Below are positions 1 through 8,457 of a DNA stretch of 51,198 nt, one piece after another; the first letter of the stretch is position 1, and every line of letters begins with the position of its first letter. The notes under the pieces are model-generated. The model did no database searches and was not told the origin of the DNA. It saw nothing but the letters and a program-made list of their open reading frames with translations. The DNA lies in assembly GCA_016841765.1 (NCBI GenBank), contig JAENYN010000035.1, forward strand, positions 1 through 51,198. The letters run 5' to 3'. The translations under genes were made by a program, and so were the position numbers. The DNA comes from Guptibacillus hwajinpoensis. GTDB taxonomy: Bacteria > Bacillota > Bacilli > Bacillales > Bacillaceae_O.

Positions 1-120
1 TCTGCAGCGCAATGGAACGAACTTGTTTTTTCAGCTTACCTGATTATTAGTAAACGGTATTATGTTGAATAGATATTGTTCGTCCCTAAGCAAGACTTAT
101 TTAGCTATGTCCCACCCTCT
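1..120 (-). repeat. Family A dispersed repeat, partial (cut by window edge)
   Basis: The reverse complement of this stretch reads as the left part of the same element found at 51069, 9143 and 7059: a GGGACAT-containing end followed by a block with GACGAACAATAT and later AAGTTCGTTCCATTGCGC. It carries no coding potential. It is cut by the window edge, so its other end is unseen. Confidence 0.8.
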
Positions 121-306
121 TTCTAGTGCTGGTTTTACATAATCGGTATTCGCAATGAACACAGCTTGCCGCAGCACTTTCTCTGACAACTGTTACCGGA
201 TAGCCGAGTGAGGATTTTTGCAGAAAAGATTCAGTGCCATACAGAAAAGGAATTTGAGTGATGAACAGCGAAAGCATTAACGATTTGCAAGAAAGGGGAG
301 AAGATT

Positions 307-732
307 TTGGAAATTAGGGAAATAACAACAAAAGATGGATTCAGGAGTGCATTCCGCATAATGTCACAGCTTCGGTCCCATCTTATTGAGGAAGAGTACC
401 TGCGCTTGCTTGAAAGGATGGTCCATGACGGATATAGAATGTTCGGTCTATATGACGAGGGTGAATTACGGGCGCTGGCCGGCACAATCTTCCTTACTAA
501 TTTGTATTACGGGAAGCATCTTTGGGTTTACGACCTCGTCACAGACAAGGAATTTCGGTCTGCCGGTTATGGCAAGACGCTCCTTGATCATTTGGAAACC
601 GTTGCACGCGTGAATCATTGTGAAACGATCGCGCTCTCCAGCGGCCTGCAGCGTGAAGCCGCTCACCGTTTTTATGAAGAGAAGGCTGGCTATGACAGGG
701 TGAGCTATGTGTTTAAAAAAGGAATGAGTTAA
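307..732 (+). CDS. GNAT family N-acetyltransferase
   Basis: A 141-residue protein with the GNAT fold, which transfers an acetyl group from acetyl-CoA to an amine; the substrate is unknown. The acetyl-CoA pyrophosphate loop is visible as FRSAGYGKTLLDHL (about residues 84-97), after the beta-4 strand LWVYDLVTDKE, and the end FYEEKAGYDRVSYVFKK is the usual last motif. Translation starts at a TTG, preceded by AAGGGGAG. An 18-codon reading frame with its own ribosome site (261-317) ends just after this start, so the two could be translationally coupled. The domain is sure, the substrate is not. Confidence 0.85.
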   Translation: MEIREITTKDGFRSAFRIMSQLRSHLIEEEYLRLLERMVHDGYRMFGLYDEGELRALAGTIFLTNLYYGKHLWVYDLVTDKEFRSAGYGKTLLDHLETVARVNHCETIALSSGLQREAAHRFYEEKAGYDRVSYVFKKGMS

Positions 733-745
733 TATATCGAGGTAT

Positions 746-785
746 GGAAGGCATGACTGCTTGACCGCAGCTGCAGTCACCTTCC
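746..785 (+). other. Strong hairpin without T-tract
   Basis: GGAAGG-CA-TGACTGC and GCAGTCA-CCTTCC pair across a 12-base loop, just after the acetyltransferase and before the next ribosome site. There is no run of T after it, so it is not a typical terminator. It may protect the 3' end of the mRNA or act in processing. Confidence 0.5.
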
Positions 786-812
786 TGCAAACTGTTAAAA
801 GAGAGGGGTTAT

Positions 813-1310
813 ATGAGAGACGGTACTGAAACAAGGGTGGCGAACCGCTGGATCCTGTTTGCGGTTGCGATCGCAATCGCTGTAGGTTCCGGCTTGATAT
901 TCGGGAAGCAAATGTATACCGTTATCGAAATCCGGGATATTGCATCCAGTATGCTTGGCCATCTGGCAGATGGCAATTATAAAGAGGCTTCACGATTTAT
1001 TGCCTACTATGAGGAGGGAAGTGAAAAAGGAAGGACGGGCGTCTCAGGCGATAATCCCCAAACTAAATGGATTTCCCGCATGGAAACAGTTGATGCTGAA
1101 GTTACCGGCTTTGAAAATTTGGAGGTCTGGATGGAAGACGGCCACCCTGAAGGCAGGGTTACGCTAAGCTACAGGCAGAAAGGATCCGAAATGACTGAAC
1201 AGACGCCAATATCTTTTCTAAAGCATGAAGGTGAATGGAAAATATCAGGTTTTCCGTTTCTGAAAAATGAACAATTATCCCGGGCGCTATCCGGAAAGAT
1301 AAACGAATAG
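813..1310 (+). CDS. Hypothetical membrane-anchored extracytoplasmic protein
   Basis: A 165-residue protein not recognised by name. One hydrophobic segment lies at about residues 14-32 (WILFAVAIAIAVGSGLIF) after a short basic N-terminus, so it is probably anchored with its body outside. The rest has alternating strand-like stretches (VTLSYRQKG, TPISFLKHEGEWKISGFPF) that look like a small NTF2/cystatin-type fold, as in many Firmicute DUF4878-like proteins; that comparison is a guess. ATG start with GAGAGGGG ahead. It follows the acetyltransferase on the same strand. Confidence 0.65.
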   Translation: MRDGTETRVANRWILFAVAIAIAVGSGLIFGKQMYTVIEIRDIASSMLGHLADGNYKEASRFIAYYEEGSEKGRTGVSGDNPQTKWISRMETVDAEVTGFENLEVWMEDGHPEGRVTLSYRQKGSEMTEQTPISFLKHEGEWKISGFPFLKNEQLSRALSGKINE

Positions 1311-1404
1311 TGGAAAAGTCTTATATTATGTCAAAATACAGCAAAACTCGTGGCTTTTCGGCAAAGGGTTAACTCGCATGGAAATCGAACCTTTCTGAAG
1401 TATA

Positions 1405-1423
1405 CGGGCTTCCTGTAAGCCCG
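1405..1423 (+). other. 5'-UTR hairpin
   Basis: CGGGCTT-CCTGT-AAGCCCG forms a 7-bp stem about 25 bases before the start of the next gene. A weaker hairpin (AAAGGGTT with AACCTTT, about 1364-1396) lies upstream. No T-tract follows, so it is a structured leader rather than a terminator. I could not match it to a riboswitch class. Confidence 0.35.
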
Positions 1424-1448
1424 AAGCCTATTGGAAGGGAAGATGCGT

Positions 1449-1964
1449 GTGAAATTGTTGAAAAGGAACTGGCTGCGGACTACAGCGTTTTTTCTCATCT
1501 TTATTATGGTTACCGGTTATGCCCTCCTCGCATATTCTTCAGACGGAAGCAGCGGTTCGGTTCCCGTGCCTTCAAGTGTAACCGTGGATGCTGCCAGGGA
1601 CACCATAACTGATGCGGGAGTATATAAAGGCATCCATTTGCTTCATGAACGGTTCAATGAACTGATGGGATACGGCGCAGGAAAAAAGGTTGTCCCCCGG
1701 AAAGTCAATCTTGGTGAAGAACAAGAGCGTCTGAAAGAGATGGTAAACCAAACTTCCGGTAAAATTCAAAAAGACCTGGACATTCTTTTTAACGTGATTG
1801 AAAAAGCAAAGAGTGAAAATGACAGGGAAGGCTTTTATATTGCCCATCGCATTTTACATGATCTTGATATCGAGCTGAACGGCTATGAAGGGGATGCCAG
1901 GTATTGGGGATATACGGTGAGTTTTCATGACAGCTCTGCGGGAAGTGATTTCCTCGCGAAATGA
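1449..1964 (+). CDS. Hypothetical exported protein
   Basis: About 171 residues, not recognised. It begins MKLLKRNWLRTTAFFLIFIM, a basic N-terminus followed by a hydrophobic stretch ending near ALLAYSS, which fits a signal peptide or anchor. The mature part is mostly helical and charged, with a coiled-coil-like segment (EEQERLKEMVNQTSGKIQKD). The GTG at 1449 is chosen because GGAAGGGA ends 8 bases before it. An ATG at 1443 and a TTG at 1431 are in frame but sit on or before that ribosome site. Confidence 0.6.
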   Translation: MKLLKRNWLRTTAFFLIFIMVTGYALLAYSSDGSSGSVPVPSSVTVDAARDTITDAGVYKGIHLLHERFNELMGYGAGKKVVPRKVNLGEEQERLKEMVNQTSGKIQKDLDILFNVIEKAKSENDREGFYIAHRILHDLDIELNGYEGDARYWGYTVSFHDSSAGSDFLAK

Positions 1965-1986
1965 CAGACCGTTTTTTTAGCAGCGA

Positions 1987-2685
1987 TCACAGTTTTGCCT
2001 TTTCCACGCCGGTCATTTTCGATTGCTCCTGTCTGCGGGTTTGACCGGTTAAATAAGCGGTGTAATAATCCAGGAAACAGGGGTGAGGCAGTGTTTGGCG
2101 AGAATCAGATTTATGGAAATGGCGAGTAAGGCAGGAGCCCAATGAATGAAAGGGAGTTTCACCTTCAATTGAAACCGGGGCTGCCCAGTGACGAATTATC
2201 TTTTTTGTCCGCTTGAAACTGATCCGTAAATACCACTGAAACAGCCGGGAACAGAAAAATTTCAGCATAAGCCGTACCGTCAATGGTGAAAAACTGGTTA
2301 TGAACCAGGTGTGAAGTTTGTGCAAAAGCTCTTTATATTCACAGTCCGAGTATTTTCTCTTCTGCATTGTTTTTGAAAAGGCGAGATGAAAGGCGTCTGC
2401 AATTAAAGGCAGCCGCCAGGGATGGAGCAGGCTGAGATCAGGAAAATATGGGGCCAAATTTCTCAGTTCTGAACGGGTGTCGGTAATGATCCGGTTTCCT
2501 TCTTTCGGACCGGCGTAATCAATAAGATTGCCGTATATACGGTCCACAACCCTGTCATAGAGCCGCAGCAGCTTTTCCTGGTTGCGTTCAAACGATTGGT
2601 CAGCCAATTCCCCCCGCCTCCTTCCGATCGTTGCCGGCAATTCATAACCAGCTCTGTCACTTATATATATATTTGATAGTGGCAA
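1987..2685 (-). CDS. Hypothetical protein
   Basis: A 232-residue soluble, Arg/Leu-rich protein that I do not recognise. It has no signal peptide; segments such as LTVRLMLKFFCSRLFQWYLRISF are amphipathic or moderately hydrophobic and the C-terminal 40 residues are basic and polar. TTG start with GGAGGA 8 bases ahead. It lies 58 bases after the DUF2164 gene on the same strand and is probably co-transcribed with it. Confidence 0.55.
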   Translation of the reverse strand: MPLSNIYISDRAGYELPATIGRRRGELADQSFERNQEKLLRLYDRVVDRIYGNLIDYAGPKEGNRIITDTRSELRNLAPYFPDLSLLHPWRLPLIADAFHLAFSKTMQKRKYSDCEYKELLHKLHTWFITSFSPLTVRLMLKFFCSRLFQWYLRISFKRTKKIIRHWAAPVSIEGETPFHSLGSCLTRHFHKSDSRQTLPHPCFLDYYTAYLTGQTRRQEQSKMTGVEKAKL

Positions 2686-2743
2686 GGCAAATTCCTCCAG
2701 TGCTTAAAGGAGGCAGTTCATTTTACCGGAAAAAACGTTTCGG

Positions 2744-2992
2744 TCAACCGCGCTTGACCGGACGTTCAAGTGCGGCAAGGTCTTCGTCAAGATTGATCAT
2801 TTTTTCATTGATGAGCTTTGCTGCATCACGTATCCCCCTGTTGTACAAAGCTGGGCCGGCTTCCTCAAGAATAAAGGCATATACTGTTTCAGCTGCAATC
2901 AATCCGATTTCCTCTCCGCGTTCCTCCGCAAAGAAAACCTTGATGCGTTCAATCATGTCATCTTTTTCTTCTTTTTTTAGCTGGATAAACAT
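2744..2992 (-). CDS. DUF2164 family protein
   Basis: An 82-residue protein matching the DUF2164 pattern as I remember it: an N-terminal IQLKKEEKDDMIERIKVFF, then EERGEEIGLIAAETVYAFILEEAGPALYNRGIRDA and a terminal DEDLAALERP. Function is unknown; the family is common in Bacillus. ATG start with GGAAAGGA upstream. First gene of a likely two-gene minus-strand unit. Confidence 0.75.
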   Translation of the reverse strand: MFIQLKKEEKDDMIERIKVFFAEERGEEIGLIAAETVYAFILEEAGPALYNRGIRDAAKLINEKMINLDEDLAALERPVKRG

Positions 2993-3129
2993 ATACGACC
3001 ATTCCTTTCCTTGTTTACGACCATCTTATCATACGGCCGCTTTTTAAGAAGGCCGCAATAGCCCTTCACCCTGCCGCATTGCAACAGGAAGCGTTTTCCC
3101 ATAAAATGAAGTTATGAATGGGAGATGGG

Positions 3130-3864
3130 GTGGAAGTTTTGCAATACAAACAAATACGTCCGAAGAAGATATATGAACAAGTGGCTGAGGCATTAATAGA
3201 AATGATCAGAAGTGAGACCCTGAAACCGGGGGACAGGCTTGATTCCGTCCAACAGCTTGCTGAAAACTTCAACGTCGGCCGTTCGGCCGTCCGAGAAGCC
3301 CTGAGTGCACTGCGGGCGATGGGCCTGGTCGAAATGCGTCAGGGTGAAGGAACTTATTTGAAAGCATTTGACCCGGAAGCATTGAAACTTCCCATCCAGA
3401 CCGCACTGCTTATGAAGAAAAAAGATATCGAGAATCTTCTTGAAGTCCGGAAAGTGCTGGAGGCGGGAACGGTTGAGGCAGCAGCTGTCCGGCGATCGGA
3501 GAAGGATCTCGTCCGGATAAAGACTGCGCTTGAAGAAATGAAGCTTGCAACCGGAAACGAAGAACTGGGGGAAAAAGCGGACTTCGATTTCCATATGGCA
3601 ATCGCCAGGGCTTCAGGCAATAGTTTGCTCGTAAGCCTCCTCAACAATGTTTCGGAAATGACAATATCGCTGATGAGGGAAACCCGCAGGCTTTCTTTAT
3701 ATTCTGAAAAAAGAACATGGGAGCGCCTCTATGATCAGCATAGCGTGCTGTATAAAGCGATCGAGTCTGAAAATCCGGAATCAGCCCGTACAGCCATTTT
3801 TGAGCATCTCGACCATGTTGAAAAGATTCTGATGGATGCTTATGAAAAAAACAAAGGGGTATAG
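3130..3864 (+). CDS. lutR: LutR, GntR/FadR-family regulator of lactate utilisation
   Basis: A repressor of the lactate-utilisation operon in Bacillus. The N-terminal winged helix (KIYEQVAEALIEMI, KPGDRLDSVQQLAENFNVGRSAVREALSAL, GLVEMRQGEGTYL) is typical GntR. The helical C-terminal domain has the FCD metal/ligand pattern with D/H residues (ADFDFHMAIARASGN, and QHSVLYKAI followed later by FEHLDHVEKIL). It resembles B. subtilis LutR almost throughout. The GTG at 3130 is preceded by GGGAG; a TTG at 3139 and an ATG at 3118 (no ribosome site) are alternatives. It lies just upstream of lutABC in the same direction, which supports the assignment. Confidence 0.9.
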   Translation: MEVLQYKQIRPKKIYEQVAEALIEMIRSETLKPGDRLDSVQQLAENFNVGRSAVREALSALRAMGLVEMRQGEGTYLKAFDPEALKLPIQTALLMKKKDIENLLEVRKVLEAGTVEAAAVRRSEKDLVRIKTALEEMKLATGNEELGEKADFDFHMAIARASGNSLLVSLLNNVSEMTISLMRETRRLSLYSEKRTWERLYDQHSVLYKAIESENPESARTAIFEHLDHVEKILMDAYEKNKGV

Positions 3865-3935
3865 TACCAGGCTGTTCCGCAAGTAAAATCAGACACACTT
3901 TGCCGGGATTTCAACAAATTTGTTAAAAAGTAGTG

Positions 3936-3949
3936 TGTAAAGGCTTACA
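3936..3949 (+). promoter_or_regulatory. cre-like site (CcpA) upstream of lutA
   Basis: TGTAAAGGCTTACA is a near-perfect palindrome differing from the CcpA cre consensus TGWAANCGNTNWCA at one central base. It lies about 150 bases before lutA, next to a possible but weak promoter (TTACAA with TATAGA). Catabolite repression of lactate use is inferred. Confidence 0.5.
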
Positions 3950-4014
3950 AATGTGTTATTCTTACTTATAGATTTATAGATGCTCCTCTGGGTAGGAGTA
4001 TTTATTCCATCTTA

Positions 4015-4027
4015 GTCATCAGATGAC
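4015..4027 (+). promoter_or_regulatory. Candidate LutR operator
   Basis: GTCATC-A-GATGAC is a perfect 13-base palindrome between lutR and lutA, about 70 bases before the lutA start. GntR/FadR regulators bind short palindromes of this size, and LutR is encoded next door. That it is the LutR site is inference. Confidence 0.5.
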
Positions 4028-4096
4028 CTGTTGTTTGAACGAACGTTACGCGATTCCGTTTCTTTCGTACGGTCACGCAAGAGAGGAGAAAGGCAA

Positions 4097-4828
4097 ATGA
4101 AAGTATCCCTGTTTATTACGTGTCTTGGAGACATTTTTAAAGCGGATGTCGGGAAGGACACAGTTGAAGTGCTTGAAAGGCTCGGCTGTGAAATCGATTT
4201 CCCGAGAAGCCAGACATGCTGCGGGCAGCCAGCTTATAATAGCGGCTATTTACATGAAGCAAAGGAATCTGCCAAAAATATGATCCGTGCCTTCGAACAT
4301 TCAGAGAAGGTAGTGACACCATCAGGATCCTGCGCTCAAATGTTTAAAGAATACAAAGAAATATTCAAAGGTGATCCTGTCTGGGAAAAGAAGGCAGAAG
4401 CATTGGCGGATAAAACATATGAATTTACACAATTCATCGTCGACGTGCTGGGTGTAACGGATGTGGGGGCTTCCCTCAAAGGAAAAGCGACGTACCATAC
4501 TTCCTGCCATATGACACGGCTGCTCGGCGTACAGGATGCACCGCTCTCTCTTCTCGATCGGGTGGAGGGGCTTGAAATGGTTGAACTGCCGCACGCCTAC
4601 GATTGCTGCGGATTCGGGGGCACGTTCTCAGTGAAAATGCCTGATATCTCCGAGCAAATGGTTGATGAAAAAGTGAAACACATTGTGGACACAGGGGCAG
4701 ACATATTGATCGGGGCTGATGCCGGCTGCCTGATGAACATTGCCGGCAGGCTTGAAAGGGCAGGACATTCTGTCAAGGTTATGCACATTGCTTCTGTACT
4801 GAACAGCAAAGCATTGGTGAAGGGGTGA
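4097..4828 (+). CDS. lutA: LutA, lactate oxidase iron-sulfur subunit (CCG domains)
   Basis: A 243-residue protein, first gene of lutABC, which together oxidise L-lactate to pyruvate at the cytoplasmic side of the membrane. Two cysteine-rich CCG domains are visible: [10 protein letters not shown] (C41, C42) with GSCAQMF, and [14 protein letters not shown] (near residue 172) with SCHMTRLLG. These ligate iron-sulfur or pass electrons as in GlpC/HdrB. The ATG at 4097 follows GAGGAGAAAGG; the frame is open further upstream but without a ribosome site. lutB begins 6 bases after the stop. Confidence 0.93.
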   Translation: MKVSLFITCLGDIFKADVGKDTVEVLERLGCEIDFPRSQTCCGQPAYNSGYLHEAKESAKNMIRAFEHSEKVVTPSGSCAQMFKEYKEIFKGDPVWEKKAEALADKTYEFTQFIVDVLGVTDVGASLKGKATYHTSCHMTRLLGVQDAPLSLLDRVEGLEMVELPHAYDCCGFGGTFSVKMPDISEQMVDEKVKHIVDTGADILIGADAGCLMNIAGRLERAGHSVKVMHIASVLNSKALVKG

Positions 4829-4834
4829 CAAAGT

Positions 4835-6262
4835 ATGGGGATGAAAATTGGTACAAAAGATTTCAAAGAGCGCGTCAAGGACGGCCTTGCGGATGAATTT
4901 GGCCGCGGGGCGGTCTCTTCTGCCCAGGGGAGGTTCCGGACGAACAAGCTCCTTGCTGCCGAAGAACTCGGTGAGTGGGAACAATGGCGCAATCTTGGGG
5001 AAGAAATCCGTACACATACGCTTCAAAATCTCGATTACTATTTGAATATGCTTGCCGAAAATATAGCTGCAAACGGCGGAAATGTATTTTTTGCGAAAAC
5101 AGCTGAAGAGGCCAATCAATACATCACAAAGGTGGCCAAAGAGAAAGGCGCCAAGAAAGTGGCCAAGTCCAAGTCGATGGTGACAGAAGAAATCGGCATG
5201 AATGATGCGCTTGCGAATGCAGGCTGTGAAGTCATTGAAACCGATCTGGGCGAATGGATTCTGCAAGTGGACGACCATGATCCGCCGTCTCATATTGTCA
5301 CGCCGGCCCTCCATAAAAATAAAGAACAGATCCGCGATGTATTCCGCGACAAACTTGGATATACAGATACGGAAAAACCTGAAGAACTGGCATTATTTGC
5401 CCGCCAAAAACTGCGCGAGGAATTTCTGTCAGCAGATCTTGGCGTGACAGGATGCAACTTTGCCATTGCTGATTCCGGAACAGTCACCATTGTGGCGAAC
5501 GAAGGGAATGCCAGGATGGTGACAACACTGCCGAAAACCCAGATAACAGTCATGGGCATGGAGAGGATTGTGCCTTCGTGGGAAGAGATGGAAGTACTGG
5601 TCGGAATGCTGACCCGATCCGCTGTCGGACAGAAGCTGACCAGTTATATTACGACGCTTACAGGACCCAGGGAAGAAGAGGATATTGACGGGCCGGAGGA
5701 ATTCCACCTGGTCATTGTCGATAACGGACGCTCCAACATCCTTGGCACTGAATTCCAGGAAGCGCTCCACTGCATCCGCTGTGCGGCCTGCATCAATGTG
5801 TGCCCGGTTTACCGCCATGTCGGCGGGCATTCATACGGCTCCATTTATCCGGGACCGATCGGCGCTGTGCTGACTCCGCTTCTTGGCGGTTATGATGATT
5901 ATAAAGAGCTCCCATATGCTTCTTCACTTTGCGGGGCCTGCACCGAGGCATGTCCGGTGAAAATCCCACTTCATGAGCTGTTGATCAAGCACCGGCAAAA
6001 GATCGTCTATGAAGAAAAGAAAACCCCGGCCGCTGAACGGATCATCATGAAAGGATTCGCGATGGGAACCGGCAATCCGACCCTGTATAATATGGGAACC
6101 AAAATGGCGCCGGTCGGATTGGCGCCATGGGTAAAGGAAGGGACCATTACAAAAGGACCCGGACCGATGAAAGCCTGGACCGACAGCAGGAACTTCCCGG
6201 CACCTTCGAAAGAGCGTTTCCGGGACTGGTTCGAGAAACGGGAAAAAGGGGGCAAGGACTAA
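4835..6262 (+). CDS. lutB: LutB, lactate utilisation iron-sulfur protein
   Basis: 475 residues, close to the usual length. The N-terminal two thirds is an LUD domain ([22 protein letters not shown]). The ferredoxin-like part has two 4Fe-4S motifs, [15 protein letters not shown] (about residues 312-326) and [13 protein letters not shown] (about 366-378), followed by a C-terminal tail with [14 protein letters not shown]. It is the electron-carrying core of the Lut complex. ATG start with AAGGGG ahead. Its TAA overlaps the lutC ATG by one base (TAATG), so translation is coupled. Confidence 0.95.
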   Translation: MGMKIGTKDFKERVKDGLADEFGRGAVSSAQGRFRTNKLLAAEELGEWEQWRNLGEEIRTHTLQNLDYYLNMLAENIAANGGNVFFAKTAEEANQYITKVAKEKGAKKVAKSKSMVTEEIGMNDALANAGCEVIETDLGEWILQVDDHDPPSHIVTPALHKNKEQIRDVFRDKLGYTDTEKPEELALFARQKLREEFLSADLGVTGCNFAIADSGTVTIVANEGNARMVTTLPKTQITVMGMERIVPSWEEMEVLVGMLTRSAVGQKLTSYITTLTGPREEEDIDGPEEFHLVIVDNGRSNILGTEFQEALHCIRCAACINVCPVYRHVGGHSYGSIYPGPIGAVLTPLLGGYDDYKELPYASSLCGACTEACPVKIPLHELLIKHRQKIVYEEKKTPAAERIIMKGFAMGTGNPTLYNMGTKMAPVGLAPWVKEGTITKGPGPMKAWTDSRNFPAPSKERFRDWFEKREKGGKD

Positions 6263-6978
6263 TGACCGGAAAAATCCAAAACAAAGACTCCTTTTTAAGC
6301 AATATTGCTGAAAAATTGGGCAGGACTCCCGGTGCAACTGTGGAAAAACCGGCCTGGAGCTACCGTCCGCAGGATAAAGTGCTTGCAGGGCATTCAAAAG
6401 ATGAATTAAAGGAAGTATTGAGAGACCAGTGCACACGCATTCATACCGATTTCCGCGAGACGACAAAGGAAGAGCTTCCGGAAACATTGCTGAAAATAAT
6501 GGAAGAATATGGACTCGCTTCTGTTGTCCGCTGGGAAGACCCGCGATTTGAAGAATATGGGCTTGAAGATCTATTCAATAAAACCCTGCCGGAAAAGCGG
6601 ACAGAGGTCCATACCTGGAACCCTGGCCTGGGTGAAAAAAACAGGGAATTTGCAACAAGTGCGAACATCGGCGTCACGTTCAGTGACATGACCCTTGCCG
6701 AATCCGGAACAGTTGTGCTTTTCAGCAGTTCCGATAAGGGGAGGTCGGTCAGCCTGCTGCCGGCAGCCTATATCGCGGTTGTGCCGAAGAGCACGATTGT
6801 GCCCCGCATGACGCAGGCGGCCCGTGAAGTGGAAAAACGGATTGCCGCCGGTGAACGAGTGCCGAGCTGCGTCAATTTCATCACCGGTCCGAGCAACAGT
6901 GCCGATATCGAAATGAATTTGATTGTTGGCGTGCACGGGCCGATTCATACAGCATATATTGTGGTTGATGACATGTAA
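6262..6978 (+). CDS. lutC: LutC, LUD-domain lactate utilisation protein
   Basis: A 238-residue LUD-domain protein, third subunit of the Lut lactate oxidase. The family core is seen as NIGVTFSDMTLAESGTVVLFSSSDKGR, then LLPAAYIAVVPKSTIVPRM and the conserved end FITGPSNSADIEMNLIVGVHGP. The start is the ATG that overlaps the lutB stop; a longer frame upstream lies inside lutB and is not used. A strong terminator follows 36 bases after the stop, closing the operon. Confidence 0.94.
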   Translation: MTGKIQNKDSFLSNIAEKLGRTPGATVEKPAWSYRPQDKVLAGHSKDELKEVLRDQCTRIHTDFRETTKEELPETLLKIMEEYGLASVVRWEDPRFEEYGLEDLFNKTLPEKRTEVHTWNPGLGEKNREFATSANIGVTFSDMTLAESGTVVLFSSSDKGRSVSLLPAAYIAVVPKSTIVPRMTQAAREVEKRIAAGERVPSCVNFITGPSNSADIEMNLIVGVHGPIHTAYIVVDDM

Positions 6979-7014
6979 GGGACTGATGTCCTTTGCAGCC
7001 ACTCCCCCTTTGTA

Positions 7015-7036
7015 GACCCTGCCGGATGGCAGGGTC
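7015..7036 (+). terminator. Terminator of lutABC
   Basis: GACCCTGCC-GGAT-GGCAGGGTC, a perfect 9-bp stem with a tetraloop, followed by TTATTTCC. Confidence 0.85.
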
Positions 7037-7058
7037 TTATTTCCTTACAGGAATCTCA

Positions 7059-7309
7059 AAAAGAGGCTGGGACATAATTAAATAAGTCATGCTTAGAGAC
7101 GAACAATATTTAATCAACGTCATACTGCGCCTGCGGGGTCTCAGCCTTTCCTCTATTTCCCGTCGGAGTCGAGTGTCTTCCGCTCCATTCCACTAGTTTT
7201 TAAATGAGAGTAAATAAACACCCGAACGGTCAGGCGAAAGATTCATTGAAATCTTACCTAACCGTTCGGGTTTATCATTAGCTGAAATACTGATGTCCCA
7301 GCCTCTTTT
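7059..7309 (+). mobile_element. Family A MITE-like element, complete
   Basis: A 251-base element with perfect 17-base terminal inverted repeats (AAAAGAGGCTGGGACAT and its complement). It has no coding capacity. Relative to other copies the middle is shortened, and it carries a strong internal hairpin at 7220-7271 whose arms are CCCGAACGGT and ACCGTTCGGG. It sits between the lut terminator and a small gene. It is probably moved in trans by an unseen transposase; the terminal sequence resembles ends I associate with Firmicute insertion sequences, but the IS family is not established here. Confidence 0.7.
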
Positions 7310-7320
7310 CACAGTCGTTT

Positions 7321-7476
7321 TCATTTCCCAAGTTGATGCTGATATTCTCTTTCAAGCTCTGTCAGGGTCATTTCATCGAGCGGCTGCCCGTCTGTTTTCA
7401 CTTCATTCTTTTTCGACAATTGTTTGATGAGAAACGTTTTTTTAATCCGTATTGCTCTGCGCAATTTATTTTCCAT
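7321..7476 (-). CDS. FbpA-like small basic protein
   Basis: A 51-residue basic protein, too short for most gene callers: MENKLRRAIRIKKTFLIKQL, then a central KTDGQPLDEMTLTELEREYQ. This fits the Fur-regulated basic protein A family (rkaI..rKe.LI..L ... LyeLTLseLekeY). In B. subtilis FbpA assists the FsrA small RNA in the iron-sparing response. The ATG follows GAGGTG. I see no clear Fur box upstream; instead a cre-like sequence overlaps the possible -35 region. The family call rests on pattern alone. Confidence 0.7.
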   Translation of the reverse strand: MENKLRRAIRIKKTFLIKQLSKKNEVKTDGQPLDEMTLTELEREYQHQLGK

Positions 7477-7529
7477 ATATAACACCTCAATTCACTGGGA
7501 TATCTGTTGTCCGATTTGCCTCTCTGTTC

Positions 7530-7565
7530 TATATAACCAGCAGGCTACTTAGTTAAACGCTTACA
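7530..7565 (-). promoter_or_regulatory. Promoter and cre-like site of the FbpA-like gene
   Basis: Reading the minus strand, TTTAAC (7557-7552) and TATATA (7535-7530) are 16 bases apart, upstream of the FbpA-like gene. The -35 lies within TGTAAGCGTTTAAC (7565-7552), which matches 12 of 14 positions of the CcpA cre consensus. Both calls are weak. Confidence 0.35.
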
Positions 7566-7802
7566 TTATTTTTAGCGATACTTTTTTTATTTGCTTAATC
7601 AATCTGTTTTTTTCCTTAAATTACTATTTCAGTCTACTTTACCCTGGATTATATTCGGTGTCAATGGATTTTGTGAAATTTTACACATTCCTTTACAATG
7701 TAATAGGCATGTCAAAAAATTAAAAGGATAAAACACCTTAAAAACTTTCCGACACTCCTCACCAACACATGTATACCCGATTGTGCGGATTTAAACCATA
7801 AG
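7566..7802. other. AT-rich intergenic stretch, nothing seen
   Basis: Between the FbpA-like gene promoter and the terminator of the HD-GYP gene. I see no supported gene, repeat or conserved RNA motif; the one reading frame on the minus strand has no ribosome site and runs through the terminator. Confidence 0.5.
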
Positions 7803-7836
7803 AAAAAGGCCCTGTCAGTTTTATGGACAAAGACCT
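7803..7836 (-). terminator. Terminator of the HD-GYP gene
   Basis: On the minus strand AAGGTCTTTGTC pairs with GACAGGGCCTT across a 10-base loop and is followed by TTTTTCTT. It lies just downstream of the HD-GYP gene. Confidence 0.7.
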
Positions 7837-7869
7837 TCCGTTTTGTATTCTTTATTATTTTGATTTTCA

Positions 7870-8457
7870 TTACCGTGTCGCCGCGGTAACCCATGTAGGC
7901 GGCATATCAAAATTCAGCATCATCTCAATGAAATGCTCGACAAGATCCCCGTCAAACTGTTTCCAGCTGCAGCGGCGCAATTCCTCAATCGCCTTGGCAT
8001 ACGATAGACCCGGAAGACCGTAATTTTTCCTCTCCACAGTCATGGCATCGAACGCATCACAAATGGCAATCATTCTTCCCTGGTAAGAAATTTCATCGCC
8101 CTTCAGCCGCTGCGGGTACCCCCTGCCGTCCCATCGCTCATGGTGATGGAGTACAAAAGCAGCAGACCGTACATTGCCGAGCTGTTCTTTTATCGTCGTA
8201 TATCCGATTTGGGAATGGCTTTGCACAATTAAAAATTCAGTCTCGTTAAGACTGCCCTGCTTATACAGGATGTGATCGGAGATGGCTGTTTTACCGATGT
8301 CATGAAGTAATGAAGCCACCCGGATATCTTCGTCATAACAATTAAGCTGTTCAGCAAAAGTGGACACAAGGTACATGACTCTGAGGGAATGATATTTCAA
8401 CCTCTCCATGGCCCTGTTATCCTGGGAAATTTGCTGAAACAGTTGTTCAGCCTCCAT
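7870..8457 (-). CDS. HD-GYP domain phosphohydrolase
   Basis: 195 residues. HD-GYP proteins usually hydrolyse cyclic di-GMP in the cytoplasm. The metal-binding motifs are present in order: H33-type histidine in RLKYHSLRV, LLHDIGKTAI, SHSQIGY, HHHERWDGRGYP and GRMIAICDAFDAM. The diagnostic HHxxxDGxGYP core is seen as HHERWDGRGYP. There is no attached sensor domain, so it is a stand-alone enzyme. The ATG at 8457 is used because GGAAAGGGG precedes it by 8 bases; an upstream in-frame start at 8487 overlaps that ribosome site. Confidence 0.88.
   Translation of the reverse strand: MEAEQLFQQISQDNRAMERLKYHSLRVMYLVSTFAEQLNCYDEDIRVASLLHDIGKTAISDHILYKQGSLNETEFLIVQSHSQIGYTTIKEQLGNVRSAAFVLHHHERWDGRGYPQRLKGDEISYQGRMIAICDAFDAMTVERKNYGLPGLSYAKAIEELRRCSWKQFDGDLVEHFIEMMLNFDMPPTWVTAATR

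Noticed and set aside
1330-1430. Possible c-di-GMP or other riboswitch before the exported protein gene
   Set aside because: Two hairpins and a GCAAA piece are present, but the conserved core of the GEMM aptamer is missing and no other class fits.
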